From positions 1-33,196 of the forward strand of contig NZ_AQUZ01000084.1 of assembly GCF_000372465.1 (NCBI RefSeq): DNA of 33,196 bases. The letters run 5' to 3'. Of the stretch, positions 1 through 7,573 are shown piece after piece; position 1 is the stretch's first letter; each line of letters opens with the position of its first letter. Position numbers and translations under genes: made by a program. Origin of the DNA: Kribbella catacumbae DSM 19601 (lineage in GTDB: Bacteria > Actinomycetota > Actinomycetes > Propionibacteriales > Kribbellaceae). The notes beneath the pieces were generated by a model. That model was not told the DNA's origin. It did not search any database and worked only from the letters and a program-made list of their open reading frames with translations.

Positions 1-133
1 ACACAATCGGCCGCTGCCGAGCCAATTCGCAACAGGCTCTGTATGGCGCCAGTGGTCGGATAAGGCGCTATCGGGCAGATCGTGAGCGCGTGGGTCCGGG
101 CGGCGCTGGGTTCTGGTTGCGGTCGCCGGCAAG

Positions 134-601
134 TTAGCAGGCGACGCGGGTGCGGCCTGCCATGGCCGTGTGCGTGCAGGTGTCGAAGGTTTTGCCGGCC
201 GGGGTCTGGAAGCGGGCGGTGTCGCCGGTGTTGTTCCAGATGTAGTTGCCCTGGTTCCAGTACAGGGTGACGGCCGTGTTCCGGTTGCGGCCGGTGCGGA
301 TGATCGCCGTGGTCCGGCCCTGCAGCACGTAGCCGCGCGGGAAGACGAAGGTGTGGTTGGCGACGTCCTTGACCATGAAGCCGGACAGGTTGATCGGCCG
401 CGTGCTGAGGTTGCGGATGGTGAAGAACTCCTGGTTCAGATGCGCGTTGGTCCGGGTGTCCGTCCCGGCCGGGTCGTACTGGATCCCCGACAGTACGACC
501 GTGCTCGCCGCCATCGCGGGCAGCGGAACAGCAAGTGCTGCGACCGCGGTGAGCGTGCTGGCGAGCGCGGCGATGGGCAGGCTGAAGCGACGTACAACCA
601 T
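134..601 (-). CDS. Secreted lamin-tail (LTD) domain protein
   Basis: A 155-residue exported protein. Residues 1-31 form a signal peptide: RR near the start, a hydrophobic Ala/Leu stretch, then PAMA/AS as a likely signal peptidase I site. The rest is one beta-rich lamin-tail fold: VVLSGIQYDPAGTD, then EFFTIRNLSTRPINLSGF, a Phe-Pro turn, TAIIRTGR and YIWNNTGDTARF. These match the usual NEYVEI-N and WNN-GDTA/TLY landmarks of the family. Two Cys (in DTCTHT and the terminal VAC) could form a disulfide. The ATG is preceded by a good ribosome site (GGAGGGAA, about 605-612). Bacterial LTD proteins are extracellular; their ligand is generally unknown, so no function is assigned. Confidence 0.85.
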   Translation of the reverse strand: MVVRRFSLPIAALASTLTAVAALAVPLPAMAASTVVLSGIQYDPAGTDTRTNAHLNQEFFTIRNLSTRPINLSGFMVKDVANHTFVFPRGYVLQGRTTAIIRTGRNRNTAVTLYWNQGNYIWNNTGDTARFQTPAGKTFDTCTHTAMAGRTRVAC

Positions 602-702
602 GGATTTCCCTCCGGCTGTGGGCCGATTCCCCCCGGCCCGAGCGTCCTGGCCGGCTGGGCACCAACGCGGGCTTCGACCTGTACGTCGAGCGCGGGCTGG
701 AC

Positions 703-1461
703 GTGATGGAGCACGCCGACCTGGTGATCCTGCCGAGCTGGGATCCCAAGCTGGAGCCGTCCGGCCTGCTCGTCGAGGCGATCCGGGCCGCGCATGCGAG
801 TGGCGCCACCGTGGCCGGCCTCTGCATCGGCGCCTTCCTGGTTGCCGCCAGTGGCATTGCCGACGGCCGGGAGGTGGTCACCCACTGGCGATGGGCCGAG
901 CGCCTCGCGGCGCAGTACCCGAAGGTCGACGTCCGGGCGGACGTGCTCTGGTCGGACCTCGGCGACCTGGTCACCTCAGCCGGTACTGCGGCCTCGATGG
1001 ACTGCTGCTTGCATCTCGTTCGCAAGCATCACGGGGTGGAACTGGCCGAGCAGTTGGCCCGGATGATCGTGGTGGCGCCGCATCGCAGCGGATCGCAGGC
1101 GCAGTACATCCCGGTGCCGGTGCCGCCGGACCAGGCGGATGACGTGGTCGAGCGGGCGATGGTCTGGGCGCGCGCGAGGCTGGATCAGCCGGTGTCGCTG
1201 GACGAGTGGGCGGCGGCGGTCGCACTGTCCCGGCGTACGTTCACCAGGCAGTTCCGGGCGCGCACCGGAACCACTGGGCAGGCGTGGTTGCTGCGGCAGC
1301 GCCTGGATCGCGCCAGGTTGCTGCTGGAGACCACGGATCAGCCGGTCGAGCGGGTCGCGACGGAGAGCGGATTCGGCAGCAGCGCGGCGCTCCGGCATCA
1401 CTTCCATCTGGTCCTCGGGACGACGCCGCAGCGGCACCGGCAGGAGTTCGGTCGCGGGTGA
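703..1461 (+). CDS. GlxA-type DJ-1/PfpI + AraC-HTH regulator, 5'-truncated
   Basis: The frame encodes most of a GlxA-family transcription regulator: a DJ-1/PfpI-like half (ADLVILPSWDP, LCIGAFLVAASG with the nucleophile-elbow Cys, WSDLGDLVTSAGTAASMD) followed by a C-terminal AraC double helix-turn-helix (SLDEWAAAVALSRRTFTRQF and ERVATESGFGSSAALRHHF). Family members are usually about 310-330 residues; this one has 252 from the first possible start. Homologous coding sequence appears to extend upstream in frame (GTNAGFDLYVERGLDV, from about 650) without any ATG/GTG/TTG, and an in-frame stop lies at 583-585. The missing N-terminal part would have overlapped the lamin-tail gene, so a deletion probably joined the two genes. 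It may be a pseudogene; the DNA-binding half is intact. Start GTG 703 or ATG 706, neither with a clear ribosome site. Confidence 0.7.
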   Translation: MMEHADLVILPSWDPKLEPSGLLVEAIRAAHASGATVAGLCIGAFLVAASGIADGREVVTHWRWAERLAAQYPKVDVRADVLWSDLGDLVTSAGTAASMDCCLHLVRKHHGVELAEQLARMIVVAPHRSGSQAQYIPVPVPPDQADDVVERAMVWARARLDQPVSLDEWAAAVALSRRTFTRQFRARTGTTGQAWLLRQRLDRARLLLETTDQPVERVATESGFGSSAALRHHFHLVLGTTPQRHRQEFGRG

Positions 1462-1464
1462 TTG

Positions 1465-1508
1465 TCTTGACGTCAAGATAATGTTCGATCTATCTTGACG
1501 TCAAGATA
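1465..1508. promoter_or_regulatory. Two copies of a TCTTGACGTCAAGA palindrome at the icd promoter
   Basis: A perfect 14-bp palindrome, TCTTGACGTCAAGA (1465-1478), is followed by a perfect 18-bp palindrome, TATCTTGACGTCAAGATA (1491-1508), with the same core. Centres are 28 bp apart. TTGACG (1467-1472) and TATCTT (1491-1496) are 18 bp apart and could be the -35 and -10 of icd, so a dimeric repressor on both sites would cover the promoter. Palindromes of this type are bound by MarR-family proteins such as Streptomyces TamR/PecS, and TamR is reported to act on citrate-cycle genes (recalled, unverified). The protein that binds here is not identified. Confidence 0.7.
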
Positions 1509-1537
1509 AATCGGATGAGGGGAACGAGCCAGCGACC

Positions 1538-2755
1538 ATGGCCAAGATCAAGGTGACCAACCCCGTCGTCGAACTCGACGGTGACGAGATGACCCGGATC
1601 ATCTGGCAGTTCATCAAGGACCGCCTGATCCACCCGTACCTCGACGTGGACCTGAAGTACTACGACCTCGGCATCGAGCACCGCGACGCGACCGACGACC
1701 AGGTCACCATCGACGCCGCCTGGGCGATCCAGCGGTACGGCGCCGGCGTCAAGTGCGCGACGATCACGCCGGACGAGGCGCGGGTCGAGGAGTCCGGCCT
1801 GAAGAAGATGTGGACCTCCCCGAACGGCACCATCCGCAACCTGCTCGGCGGCGTGCTGTTCCGCGAGCCGATCGTCATCTCGAACATCCCGCGGCTGGTC
1901 CCGGGCTGGACCAAACCGATCATCATCGGCCGGCACGCCCACGGCGACCAGTACAACGCGGCCAACTTCAAGGTTCCCGGCGCCGGCGAGCTGACCATCA
2001 CCTTCACCCCGGCCGACGGCTCCGAGCCGATCCAGCACGTGGTCGCGAACTACGGTGCCGACGGCGGCGTGGCGCTGGGGATGTACAACTTCACCAAGGC
2101 GATCGAGGACTTCGCGCGGGCCTCGTTCTCGTACGGGCTGCAGCGCAACTACCCGGTCTACCTGTCCACCAAGAACACGATCCTGAAGGCCTACGACGGC
2201 GCTTTCAAGGACATCTTCCAGACGATCTTCGAGGAAGAGTTCAAGGAGGAATTCGTGAAGTTCGGGCTGACCTACGAGCATCGGCTGATCGACGACATGG
2301 TCGCCTCGGCGCTGAAGTGGGAGGGCGGCTACGTCTGGGCCTGCAAGAACTACGACGGCGACGTGCAGTCCGACACCGTCGCGCAGGGCTTCGGCTCGCT
2401 CGGCCTGATGACGTCGGTGCTGATGACCCCGGACGGCAAGACCATCGAGGCGGAGGCGGCGCACGGCACGGTCACTCGGCACTACCGGCTGCACCAGCAG
2501 GGCAAGCCGACGTCGACCAACCCGATCGCGTCGATCTTCGCCTGGACGGGCGGCCTCAAGCACCGCGGCAAGCTGGACAACACGCCTGAGGTGACCGGCT
2601 TCGCCACCAGGCTCGAGCAGGTCTGCGTCGAGACGGTCGAGGAAGGCAAGATGACCAAGGACCTCGCGCGGCTGGTCGGCCAGGACCAGGAGTGGCTGAC
2701 CACCGAGGCCTTCCTGGCCGCGCTGGACGAGAACCTGCAGAAGAAGGCCGGCTAG
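1538..2755 (+). CDS. icd: NADP-dependent isocitrate dehydrogenase
   Basis: A cytoplasmic citrate-cycle enzyme that oxidatively decarboxylates isocitrate to 2-oxoglutarate with NADP+. The 405 residues match the homodimeric, eukaryotic-like subfamily II IDH rather than the longer monomeric form. Visible landmarks are the start MAKIKVTNPVVELDGDEMTR, SPNGTIRNLLGG (isocitrate-binding Ser/Asn/Arg), GRHAHGDQY, LSTKNTILKAYDG, the metal-binding Asp cluster in YEHRLIDDMVA and NYDGDVQSD, and the NADP-binding EAAHGTVTRHYR. The start is set by the conserved N-terminus and an AGGGGAA ribosome site at 1518-1524. The paired palindromes upstream suggest repression tied to central metabolism. The gene ends 4 bp before the convergent small membrane-protein gene. 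Confidence 0.97.
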   Translation: MAKIKVTNPVVELDGDEMTRIIWQFIKDRLIHPYLDVDLKYYDLGIEHRDATDDQVTIDAAWAIQRYGAGVKCATITPDEARVEESGLKKMWTSPNGTIRNLLGGVLFREPIVISNIPRLVPGWTKPIIIGRHAHGDQYNAANFKVPGAGELTITFTPADGSEPIQHVVANYGADGGVALGMYNFTKAIEDFARASFSYGLQRNYPVYLSTKNTILKAYDGAFKDIFQTIFEEEFKEEFVKFGLTYEHRLIDDMVASALKWEGGYVWACKNYDGDVQSDTVAQGFGSLGLMTSVLMTPDGKTIEAEAAHGTVTRHYRLHQQGKPTSTNPIASIFAWTGGLKHRGKLDNTPEVTGFATRLEQVCVETVEEGKMTKDLARLVGQDQEWLTTEAFLAALDENLQKKAG

Positions 2756-2759
2756 AGCA

Positions 2760-3020
2760 TCACAGCAGCAGGAGCAGGGTGTAGAGGGCCGGTGCCCCGA
2801 AGGTGACGATCAGGATCCAGGCCATCATCTTGTGCCCGGGCTTGGCGCGGTCGAGGTTGGACACGAAGTGCACGACCGCGCCTTCCTCGGTATGCCGGCT
2901 CAGCCCGACCTGCTTGGCGTCCTCCGGCCGGCGGTCCGGGCGCTCATCCGCGATCGCGTCCGGCGGGATGCCGTACAACGCAGGCCGAGCCGGATCCAGA
3001 TCGTCGCGCTCGCCGTACAT
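2760..3020 (-). CDS. Small single-pass membrane protein of unknown function
   Basis: An 86-residue protein with a charged, Asp/Arg/Pro-rich N-terminal two thirds and one C-terminal hydrophobic segment (about residues 64-86, AWILIVTFGAPALYTLLLLL) ending at the C-terminus, as in a tail-anchored protein. The ATG has a GGAGG ribosome site a few bases upstream (about 3024-3028), which supports it as a real gene. The stop lies 4 bp from the icd stop on the opposite strand. I do not recognise the family. The soluble part contains a GIPPDAIADE stretch, but this is not enough to assign a role. Confidence 0.7.
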   Translation of the reverse strand: MYGERDDLDPARPALYGIPPDAIADERPDRRPEDAKQVGLSRHTEEGAVVHFVSNLDRAKPGHKMMAWILIVTFGAPALYTLLLLL

Positions 3021-3109
3021 CCGGCCTCCCGCAGGATGAGTGGAGGCTCAAGCTAACCCCGCGCAGGAGGCCGACTCAAGCACCTTGCACCATCGTCCCA
3101 CCTCAGATA

Positions 3110-3148
3110 CCAGAACGGCGGCCCGCACTCCGCGAGCCGCCGTCCTGG
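3110..3148 (-). terminator. Hairpin terminator after the CAP-like gene
   Basis: CCAG-A-ACGGCGGC (3110-3122) pairs with GCCGCCGT-C-CTGG (3136-3148): 12 pairs, one mismatch and a 13-nt loop. It lies just downstream of the minus-strand gene ending at 3161. There is no T-tract, as is common for actinobacterial terminators. Confidence 0.6.
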
Positions 3149-3160
3149 GTGAGCTAACGA

Positions 3161-4027
3161 CTACTTGAAGTCAACGACCCAGCTGTGGCGCGTCGAGGTG
3201 CCGAGGCAGATGCCGAGCAGCTTCGAGCTGCAGTACTTCGCATCCCCATGGCCAACGCCCAGCTCATCGAGCCCGCAGTTGAACAGCGTGCCCGAGCTCT
3301 GGCTCTTCAGCTTGTCGAAGGCCCCCTTCGCCGTCACGCCGTCGCCGCCCGCTGCCGCCATGGAGGAACTGGTGTCGGACACGTCGCCGCTTTCGGCACG
3401 GGTCTCCGCATCCTGACGGGCGCCACCGGTCAGGCCGGAGTCGCGCTGCAGCGGCGCGCAGCCGCGGTCGACCCGCGCGTTGTCCACCAGCGAGAACAGC
3501 TCCAGCTCGGAGCCCGACATGCTGCCGTTGTCCGTGGGCGGCGGCGGAGTGGTCGTCGTCGGCGGCGTCGTGGTCGGCGGGTTGCTCGGGGTGTCCGACG
3601 GCTTCGGGGGGTTGCTGACCGGGCCCCGGGTCGGCGTCTTGCTGGTGGTCGGGTCGTCGGTCGGACCGTCCGTCGGCCCCTCGGTCGGCGCCGTCGTCGG
3701 CTCGTCCGTGGGAGTCGTCGACGGGGTCTCGCCCGGGACGCTCGGGGTCTTGGTCGGCTTCGGCGTACCGGGAGTCGAGACCGGGGTCGGCGTACCGGTC
3801 GGCTTCGGTGCCGACGGGGTCGCGACGGCCGGCTTGGCCGACGTCTTGATGTACGTGTCGTCGTCCCGGGTGACATAGGGGACCGACGCTTCCGCCTGGT
3901 CGGCCTGCGGCTCGTGGAGCAGGATCCAGGAGATCGGCGTGATCACCAGGATGACCGTGCCGATCGACAGCATGACCCGTTTTGCCCGGCCCTCCGGGCG
4001 GGCGGCTGCTCTCCTACTGCGTGACAT
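3161..4027 (-). CDS. Membrane-anchored CAP-like protein with a degenerate domain
   Basis: 288 residues: a short basic N-terminus, one membrane segment (about 17-37, MLSIGTVILVITPISWILL), a Pro/Thr/Ser-rich linker (about 60-168, with TPT, DGPTDDPTT and PPTTTTPPPP tracts) and a C-terminal domain (about 174-288). The ends of that domain align with the CAP/SCP domains of the next two genes: LFSLVDNARVDRGCAPLQ against LNLTNQARRNQGCRPLQ, LFNCGLDELGVG against ILNCRFTKIGIG, and the final WVVDFK. The centre lacks the His-x-x-x-His, GEN and GHR residues of the CAP pocket and is shorter. Two extra Cys (KYC, GIC) may form another disulfide. It is probably a non-catalytic extracellular paralogue with the same topology as its neighbours. 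An AAGGGAA ribosome site precedes the ATG. Confidence 0.75.
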   Translation of the reverse strand: MSRSRRAAARPEGRAKRVMLSIGTVILVITPISWILLHEPQADQAEASVPYVTRDDDTYIKTSAKPAVATPSAPKPTGTPTPVSTPGTPKPTKTPSVPGETPSTTPTDEPTTAPTEGPTDGPTDDPTTSKTPTRGPVSNPPKPSDTPSNPPTTTPPTTTTPPPPTDNGSMSGSELELFSLVDNARVDRGCAPLQRDSGLTGGARQDAETRAESGDVSDTSSSMAAAGGDGVTAKGAFDKLKSQSSGTLFNCGLDELGVGHGDAKYCSSKLLGICLGTSTRHSWVVDFK

Positions 4028-4164
4028 TAGTGCGTGTTCCCTTCACGGTCGCCCCAAGACGTGCCTCATTCGTCTCACCGTGGCGCCGTGAGGTGCGCCC
4101 GATGGCATTGCAAGGACGGATCTACCCGCTGTGTTCAGCTGCCAACCGGACCGTTGTTGTGGTC

Positions 4165-4185
4165 TGGCCACAGTGCCTGTGGCCA
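4165..4185 (-). terminator. Perfect hairpin after the second CAP gene
   Basis: TGGCCACAG (4165-4173), loop TGC, CTGTGGCCA (4177-4185): a perfect 9-bp stem about 46 bp beyond the stop of the minus-strand gene ending at 4232. No T-tract. It also lies upstream of the next minus-strand gene (start 4027), so it separates the two transcripts. Confidence 0.6.
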
Positions 4186-4231
4186 ACCCGGTGCCCGGCG
4201 GACAATGCTGATCGCAGTACAGGTCATTCAG

Positions 4232-5209
4232 TCAGTCGCGACCGAAGTCCTGCACCCAGCTGCCCGGTCCCCATTCCGACTTGACCTGCCCCGGGTCGAA
4301 CCCGATGCCGATCTTGGTGAATCTGCAGTTCAGGATGTTCGCCCGATGGCCATCGCTTTTCATCCAGGCGTTGAAGACGCGTTGCGCGCTGTCGTAGCCG
4401 GCGGCGATGTTCTCGCCCCAGCCGTTGCCACGCCAGCCCGCCTTGGCCATCCGGTCGCCCGGGTCCTGGCCGTCGGGGTTGGTGTGGTCCATGTAGTGCC
4501 GGCGAACCATGTCCGAGGCGTGCGAACCGGCTGCCTCGACCAGGCTGTCGTCCAGCTGCAGCGGCCGGCAGCCCTGGTTGCGGCGCGCCTGGTTGGTCAG
4601 GTTGAGCACCTCGCGCTCCTGCGCGTTGGTGCCCCCACCGCCCGGCGGCGGTGGCGGGTCGCTCGGCGTCGGCTCACTGGTGACCGTCTTGGTCGGCGTC
4701 TTCGTCGGCCCGGTCGGCTTGCTCGGTCGCGGTGCCGACGGCTTCGGGGTCGGCTTACCGTGGCCCTTGGTCGTCTTCGGCGCCTTCGGGGTGACGGTGA
4801 CCGTCTCGACCTCGCCGGGCTGAGGTGTTGTGACCCCGGGCGTCGGTACGCCGGACGAGGCCGGCGTACTCGTGCTGAGGGTCGACTGGGCGGACCCCAG
4901 TGCCGGCGTACCGGTCGGGGTGATCGTGGTGGTCTGGCCGTTCGGCAGCGTGGCCGTGACGGTGACCCTGGTCTTGCCAGGGCCGGAGTTAGCGCGGTCG
5001 GCGGCCGGGCCGGAGTTGTCCTCGGCGACGTTCAGAACCTTGGTGGCGTCGGAGTCGGCGACGGCGGAGTTTTCGCGGTCTGCCATCACCCAGACCACGG
5101 GTCCGATGGCGAGTAGCACGGACAGCGCACTGACGATCGGGCCGATCAGGCCACGGCGTCGGGGTGCCTTTCTGCTGCGGTGCCGCCCAGGGGTAGGCGA
5201 GTCCGTCAT
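4232..5209 (-). CDS. Membrane-anchored CAP/SCP-domain protein
   Basis: 325 residues. A basic cytoplasmic start (RHRSRKAPRRR) is followed by a membrane segment (about 20-43), a Thr/Pro/Ser linker (about 60-195) with lysine-proline repeats, and a canonical CAP/PR-1/SCP domain (about 198-323). The four usual pocket positions are present: H238 and H242 in HYMDH, E266 in GENIAAGY and H288 in GHRANIL. The GC (about 214) and LNC cysteines are placed as in the paralogues. The layout puts the CAP domain outside the membrane on a cell-wall-spanning stalk. Bacterial CAP domains lack a settled function; proposals include lipid binding and proteolysis. It belongs to a tandem family with the genes at 3161 and 5408, each apparently with its own promoter and terminator. 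Confidence 0.9.
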   Translation of the reverse strand: MTDSPTPGRHRSRKAPRRRGLIGPIVSALSVLLAIGPVVWVMADRENSAVADSDATKVLNVAEDNSGPAADRANSGPGKTRVTVTATLPNGQTTTITPTGTPALGSAQSTLSTSTPASSGVPTPGVTTPQPGEVETVTVTPKAPKTTKGHGKPTPKPSAPRPSKPTGPTKTPTKTVTSEPTPSDPPPPPGGGGTNAQEREVLNLTNQARRNQGCRPLQLDDSLVEAAGSHASDMVRRHYMDHTNPDGQDPGDRMAKAGWRGNGWGENIAAGYDSAQRVFNAWMKSDGHRANILNCRFTKIGIGFDPGQVKSEWGPGSWVQDFGRD

Positions 5210-5320
5210 GGGTGGGCGAGTCCTCTTCAGTTCGTCGTACTACGGAAGTCCGTCGTTCCCCGTGCGTCGTTCCCCCACACATTCGTCCACCACGGTCGTA
5301 CCAGACCCCCCTGGTGACCG

Positions 5321-5355
5321 AACAGTGACCTTAACCGACACGCAAGGTCACTGTT
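5321..5355. terminator. Perfect 12-bp inverted repeat between two CAP genes
   Basis: AACAGTGACCTT (5321-5332), an 11-nt spacer, then AAGGTCACTGTT (5344-5355). It lies 53 bp past the stop of the minus-strand gene ending at 5408, so it is probably that gene's terminator. It is also 112 bp upstream of the next gene's start. The repeated GTGACC half-site (another copy near 5313) leaves open that it is an operator. Confidence 0.5.
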
Positions 5356-5407
5356 ACGGGTCCGCGACGCGTCTTAACGAAGCCCTTAGATTCGGGGTTT
5401 TCGCCGG

Positions 5408-6313
5408 TCAGCCGCCGAAGTTCTGGACCCAGCTGCCGTTGCCCCAGTCGGGCTTCACCTGGCCGCCGTCATAGCCGATGCCGATCATCGTGTAGTCGCA
5501 GTTCAGGATGTTCCGGCGGTGGCCTTCGCTCTTCATCCAGCCGTCCACCACGGCGGCCGCGCTCTTGTAGCCGACGGCAATGTTCTCGGCCATCGCGCCA
5601 CCCTTGAAGCCGGCGGCCTTCATCCGGTCGAACGGCGACCGGCCGTCCAGGCTGGTGTGGTCGAAGTAGTGGCGCGCGACCATGTCCGTCGCGTGCAGAT
5701 CGGCGGCCCGGGTCAGGGCGCTGTTGGTGCGCAGCGGACCACAGCCGGACTTGGCGCGCTCGTTGTTCGTCAACTGCAGGACCTGTGCCTCCGCGCCACC
5801 ACTCGGCGCCGGCGGCTTGGTCGTCTTCGTCGGCGTCGGGGTCGCGGTATGGCTCGGCCGCGGCGTCGGTTTCGTCGACGGCTTGGGGGAGCGAGTGCCC
5901 TCCCGGCTCGGCGCGCTGGTCGACCGCGTCGGCGTCGGCGTCTTCGACGGCCTCTTGGAGGGAGTCTTGGAAGGCGTTGCCGAAGGAGTCTTGCTGGGCG
6001 TCTTGGTCGGCGTGACTATGGGGCTGCTGGCGTCGTCGGAAGGCGTGACGATACCGGCGGTCTCCGTCGTCAGCGGCTTGTCCTGGCTGGTCGTCTTCGT
6101 GTCGTCGCGCGTTACGTACCAGCCGGCGCCGGCCACCAATGCGAGCACCGACAGCGCGCCGAGGATCGGGCCGGCCACTCCACGCTGCTTCCGCCGGCCG
6201 TGCGACCGGGGCGGCTCGGGCCGCTGCGGGTGGTGTGGGTTCTGCGGATTCTGCTGGCGGTGCGGATTCCGCTGGTTCTGCGGGTAGAAGGGATCGTTTG
6301 GTGCGTCGTTCAT
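5408..6313 (-). CDS. Membrane-anchored CAP/SCP-domain protein
   Basis: 301 residues with the same plan as the neighbour at 4232 but a longer Asn/Gln/Pro/His-rich cytoplasmic N-terminus (1-44, built of PQNP-like repeats). Then come a membrane segment (about 45-67), a Lys/Thr/Pro/Ser linker with KTPSKTPS repeats (about 95-170) and a CAP domain (about 173-301). Pocket residues are H215 and H219 in HYFDH, E243 in AENIAVGY and H265 in GHRRNIL; the paired Cys are in SGCGPL and LNC. It is closest to the 4232 protein, including the shared ending GSWVQ-FG. It is divergent from the epimerase-like gene at 6493, with 179 bp between them. The function of bacterial CAP domains is unsettled. Confidence 0.9.
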   Translation of the reverse strand: MNDAPNDPFYPQNQRNPHRQQNPQNPHHPQRPEPPRSHGRRKQRGVAGPILGALSVLALVAGAGWYVTRDDTKTTSQDKPLTTETAGIVTPSDDASSPIVTPTKTPSKTPSATPSKTPSKRPSKTPTPTRSTSAPSREGTRSPKPSTKPTPRPSHTATPTPTKTTKPPAPSGGAEAQVLQLTNNERAKSGCGPLRTNSALTRAADLHATDMVARHYFDHTSLDGRSPFDRMKAAGFKGGAMAENIAVGYKSAAAVVDGWMKSEGHRRNILNCDYTMIGIGYDGGQVKPDWGNGSWVQNFGG

Positions 6314-6432
6314 GGAGCCAGCGAGCCTCTCGTCGTCGTACGTCGATCCCCGTGCACCCCAGGTCGTTCCGGCACGGACGCTAGCGGATCTCGCTGCCCG
6401 CTACGACCCCTTGCGGCCAACCTCACCCCGCA

Positions 6433-6463
6433 TTGACGAACCTTTAACGACGGCCCGTAGTGT
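6433..6463 (+). promoter_or_regulatory. Possible promoter of the epimerase-like gene
   Basis: TTGACG (6433-6438) and TAGTGT (6458-6463) are 19 bp apart, 30 bp before the GTG start at 6493. The spacing is long for a housekeeping promoter, so this is tentative. Confidence 0.35.
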
Positions 6464-6492
6464 CCTAGACCTCTCGAGAAGGCAGGGAAAAC

Positions 6493-7398
6493 GTGCGAGT
6501 TGTCGTGGGTTCTGGTCCAGTCGGTACTGCGGTCGCGCGGCTGCTCGTGGAGCGTGGCGAGCAGGTGCGCCTCGTCACCCGGAGTGGCAACGGCCCGGAT
6601 GGTGTGGAGAAGGTCAAGGCCGATGCCACCGATGCCGCAGTACTGAGCAAGCTCGCCGATGGTGCCGAGACGGTGTTCAGTTGCGGCGGACCGGCGTACG
6701 ACCGATGGGCCACCGATTGGCCACCGCTGGGTGCCTCGCTGATCAAGACCGCCGAGGCGACCGGTGCCGTGTTGCTCACCACCGGAAACCTTTATGGCTA
6801 TGGGCAACCGGCCGGTCCGATGAAGGAAGGCGACCCGGATCGCCCGAACTCGGTGAAGGGCCAGGTCCGGGCGAAGCTGTGGGCCGACGCCCTGGCCGCG
6901 CATCGGGCCGGCCGGATCCGTACTGCCGAAGTACGGGGCTCGGACTATCTGGGGGCGGGAGCCGCGTCGTTCTTCACGATCGGTGTGCTGCCGGGCGTAC
7001 TGGCCGGCCAGAAGACCGCGGTACCGGCTGATCTGGATGCGCCGCACAGCTGGACCGCTGTGGATGATGTCGCCCGTACGCTCGTCGCGATCGCCTCCGC
7101 CGGGGACAGCGCGCTAGGCCGGATCTGGCACGTGCCGACTCCGCCGCCGGTCTCGATCCGCGAGCTGGCGACGCAGGCGGCGATCGTTGCCGGAGTACAG
7201 GCTCCGCAGTTGTCGGCAATGCCGCCGGCCGTGCTCTGGCTGGGTGGATTGTTCAACAAGCAGGCGCGGGGGATCCGGGAGTTGCAGTACCAGTTCCGCG
7301 CGCCGTTCATCCTCGACTCCACCGACGCCCAGACGACATTCGCCATCACCCCCACCCCCACCAAAACAGCCCTCACCACCACCCTCCCCACCCCCTGA
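6493..7398 (+). CDS. NAD-dependent epimerase/dehydratase-like protein
   Basis: 301 residues of an atypical/extended short-chain dehydrogenase fold. The N-terminal Rossmann motif is MRVVVGSGPVGTAVARLL (GxGxxG-like), followed by the strand-2 basic patch LVTRSG and the acidic ADATD. The active-site region reads LLTTGNLYGYG, so a Tyr-x-x-x-Lys pair is not obvious; such members are often NAD(P)-binding proteins of unknown substrate. The C-terminal part (SWTAVDDVARTLVAIA, WHVPTPPPVSIRELA) is typical of the epimerase family. The GTG start is chosen because it begins the Rossmann strand and follows an AAGGCAGGG ribosome site. The last 20 codons are Pro/Thr rich with low complexity. It is a single gene divergent from the CAP gene; substrate unknown. 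Confidence 0.85.
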   Translation: MRVVVGSGPVGTAVARLLVERGEQVRLVTRSGNGPDGVEKVKADATDAAVLSKLADGAETVFSCGGPAYDRWATDWPPLGASLIKTAEATGAVLLTTGNLYGYGQPAGPMKEGDPDRPNSVKGQVRAKLWADALAAHRAGRIRTAEVRGSDYLGAGAASFFTIGVLPGVLAGQKTAVPADLDAPHSWTAVDDVARTLVAIASAGDSALGRIWHVPTPPPVSIRELATQAAIVAGVQAPQLSAMPPAVLWLGGLFNKQARGIRELQYQFRAPFILDSTDAQTTFAITPTPTKTALTTTLPTP

Positions 7399-7418
7399 CC
7401 CGCCCTCACCTGACGTGG

Positions 7419-7441
7419 CAAGCCCACCACTGGTGGGCTTG
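7419..7441. terminator. Hairpin downstream of the epimerase-like gene
   Basis: CAAGCCCACC (7419-7428), loop ACT, GGTGGGCTTG (7432-7441): a perfect 10-bp stem 21 bp after the stop codon. It is a likely terminator without a T-tract and the first of several related palindromes in this gap. Confidence 0.6.
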
Positions 7442-7504
7442 AACCCCCAGCGGTGACCTTGAACAGCAAACGGCGGCCGTGAACAGGGTGGACCCTGTCC
7501 GAGG

Positions 7505-7557
7505 TCGCCGTTAGGTATGCGAGCCCACCACTTGTGGGCTCGCACACCTAACGGCGA
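7505..7557. terminator. Long hairpin (24-bp arms) between convergent genes
   Basis: Positions 7505-7528 pair with 7534-7557 around a CACTT loop: 24-nt arms with one mismatch (A7517/C7545). The outer part is TCGCCGTTAGGT/ACCTAACGGCGA and the inner part GCGAGCCCAC/GTGGGCTCGC. The hairpin sits between convergent genes ending at 7398 and 7574, so it can stop transcription from both sides. Confidence 0.65.
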
Positions 7558-7573
7558 GCCCGCCAGCGGTGGG

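Noticed and set aside
1..133. The left 133 bp as part of a gene or insertion element
   Set aside because: No frame with a recognisable motif, no inverted terminal repeat and no match to the IS ends at the right edge were seen.
4034..5116. Plus-strand frame of 360 codons opposite the second CAP gene
   Set aside because: It is the mirror of the Pro/Thr-rich linker and CAP domain; the opposite frame has a signal anchor and conserved pocket residues.
7483..7498. ACAGGGT-GG-ACCCTGT palindrome as a repressor operator
   Set aside because: It lies between convergent gene ends with no promoter nearby and is better viewed as part of the palindrome cluster.
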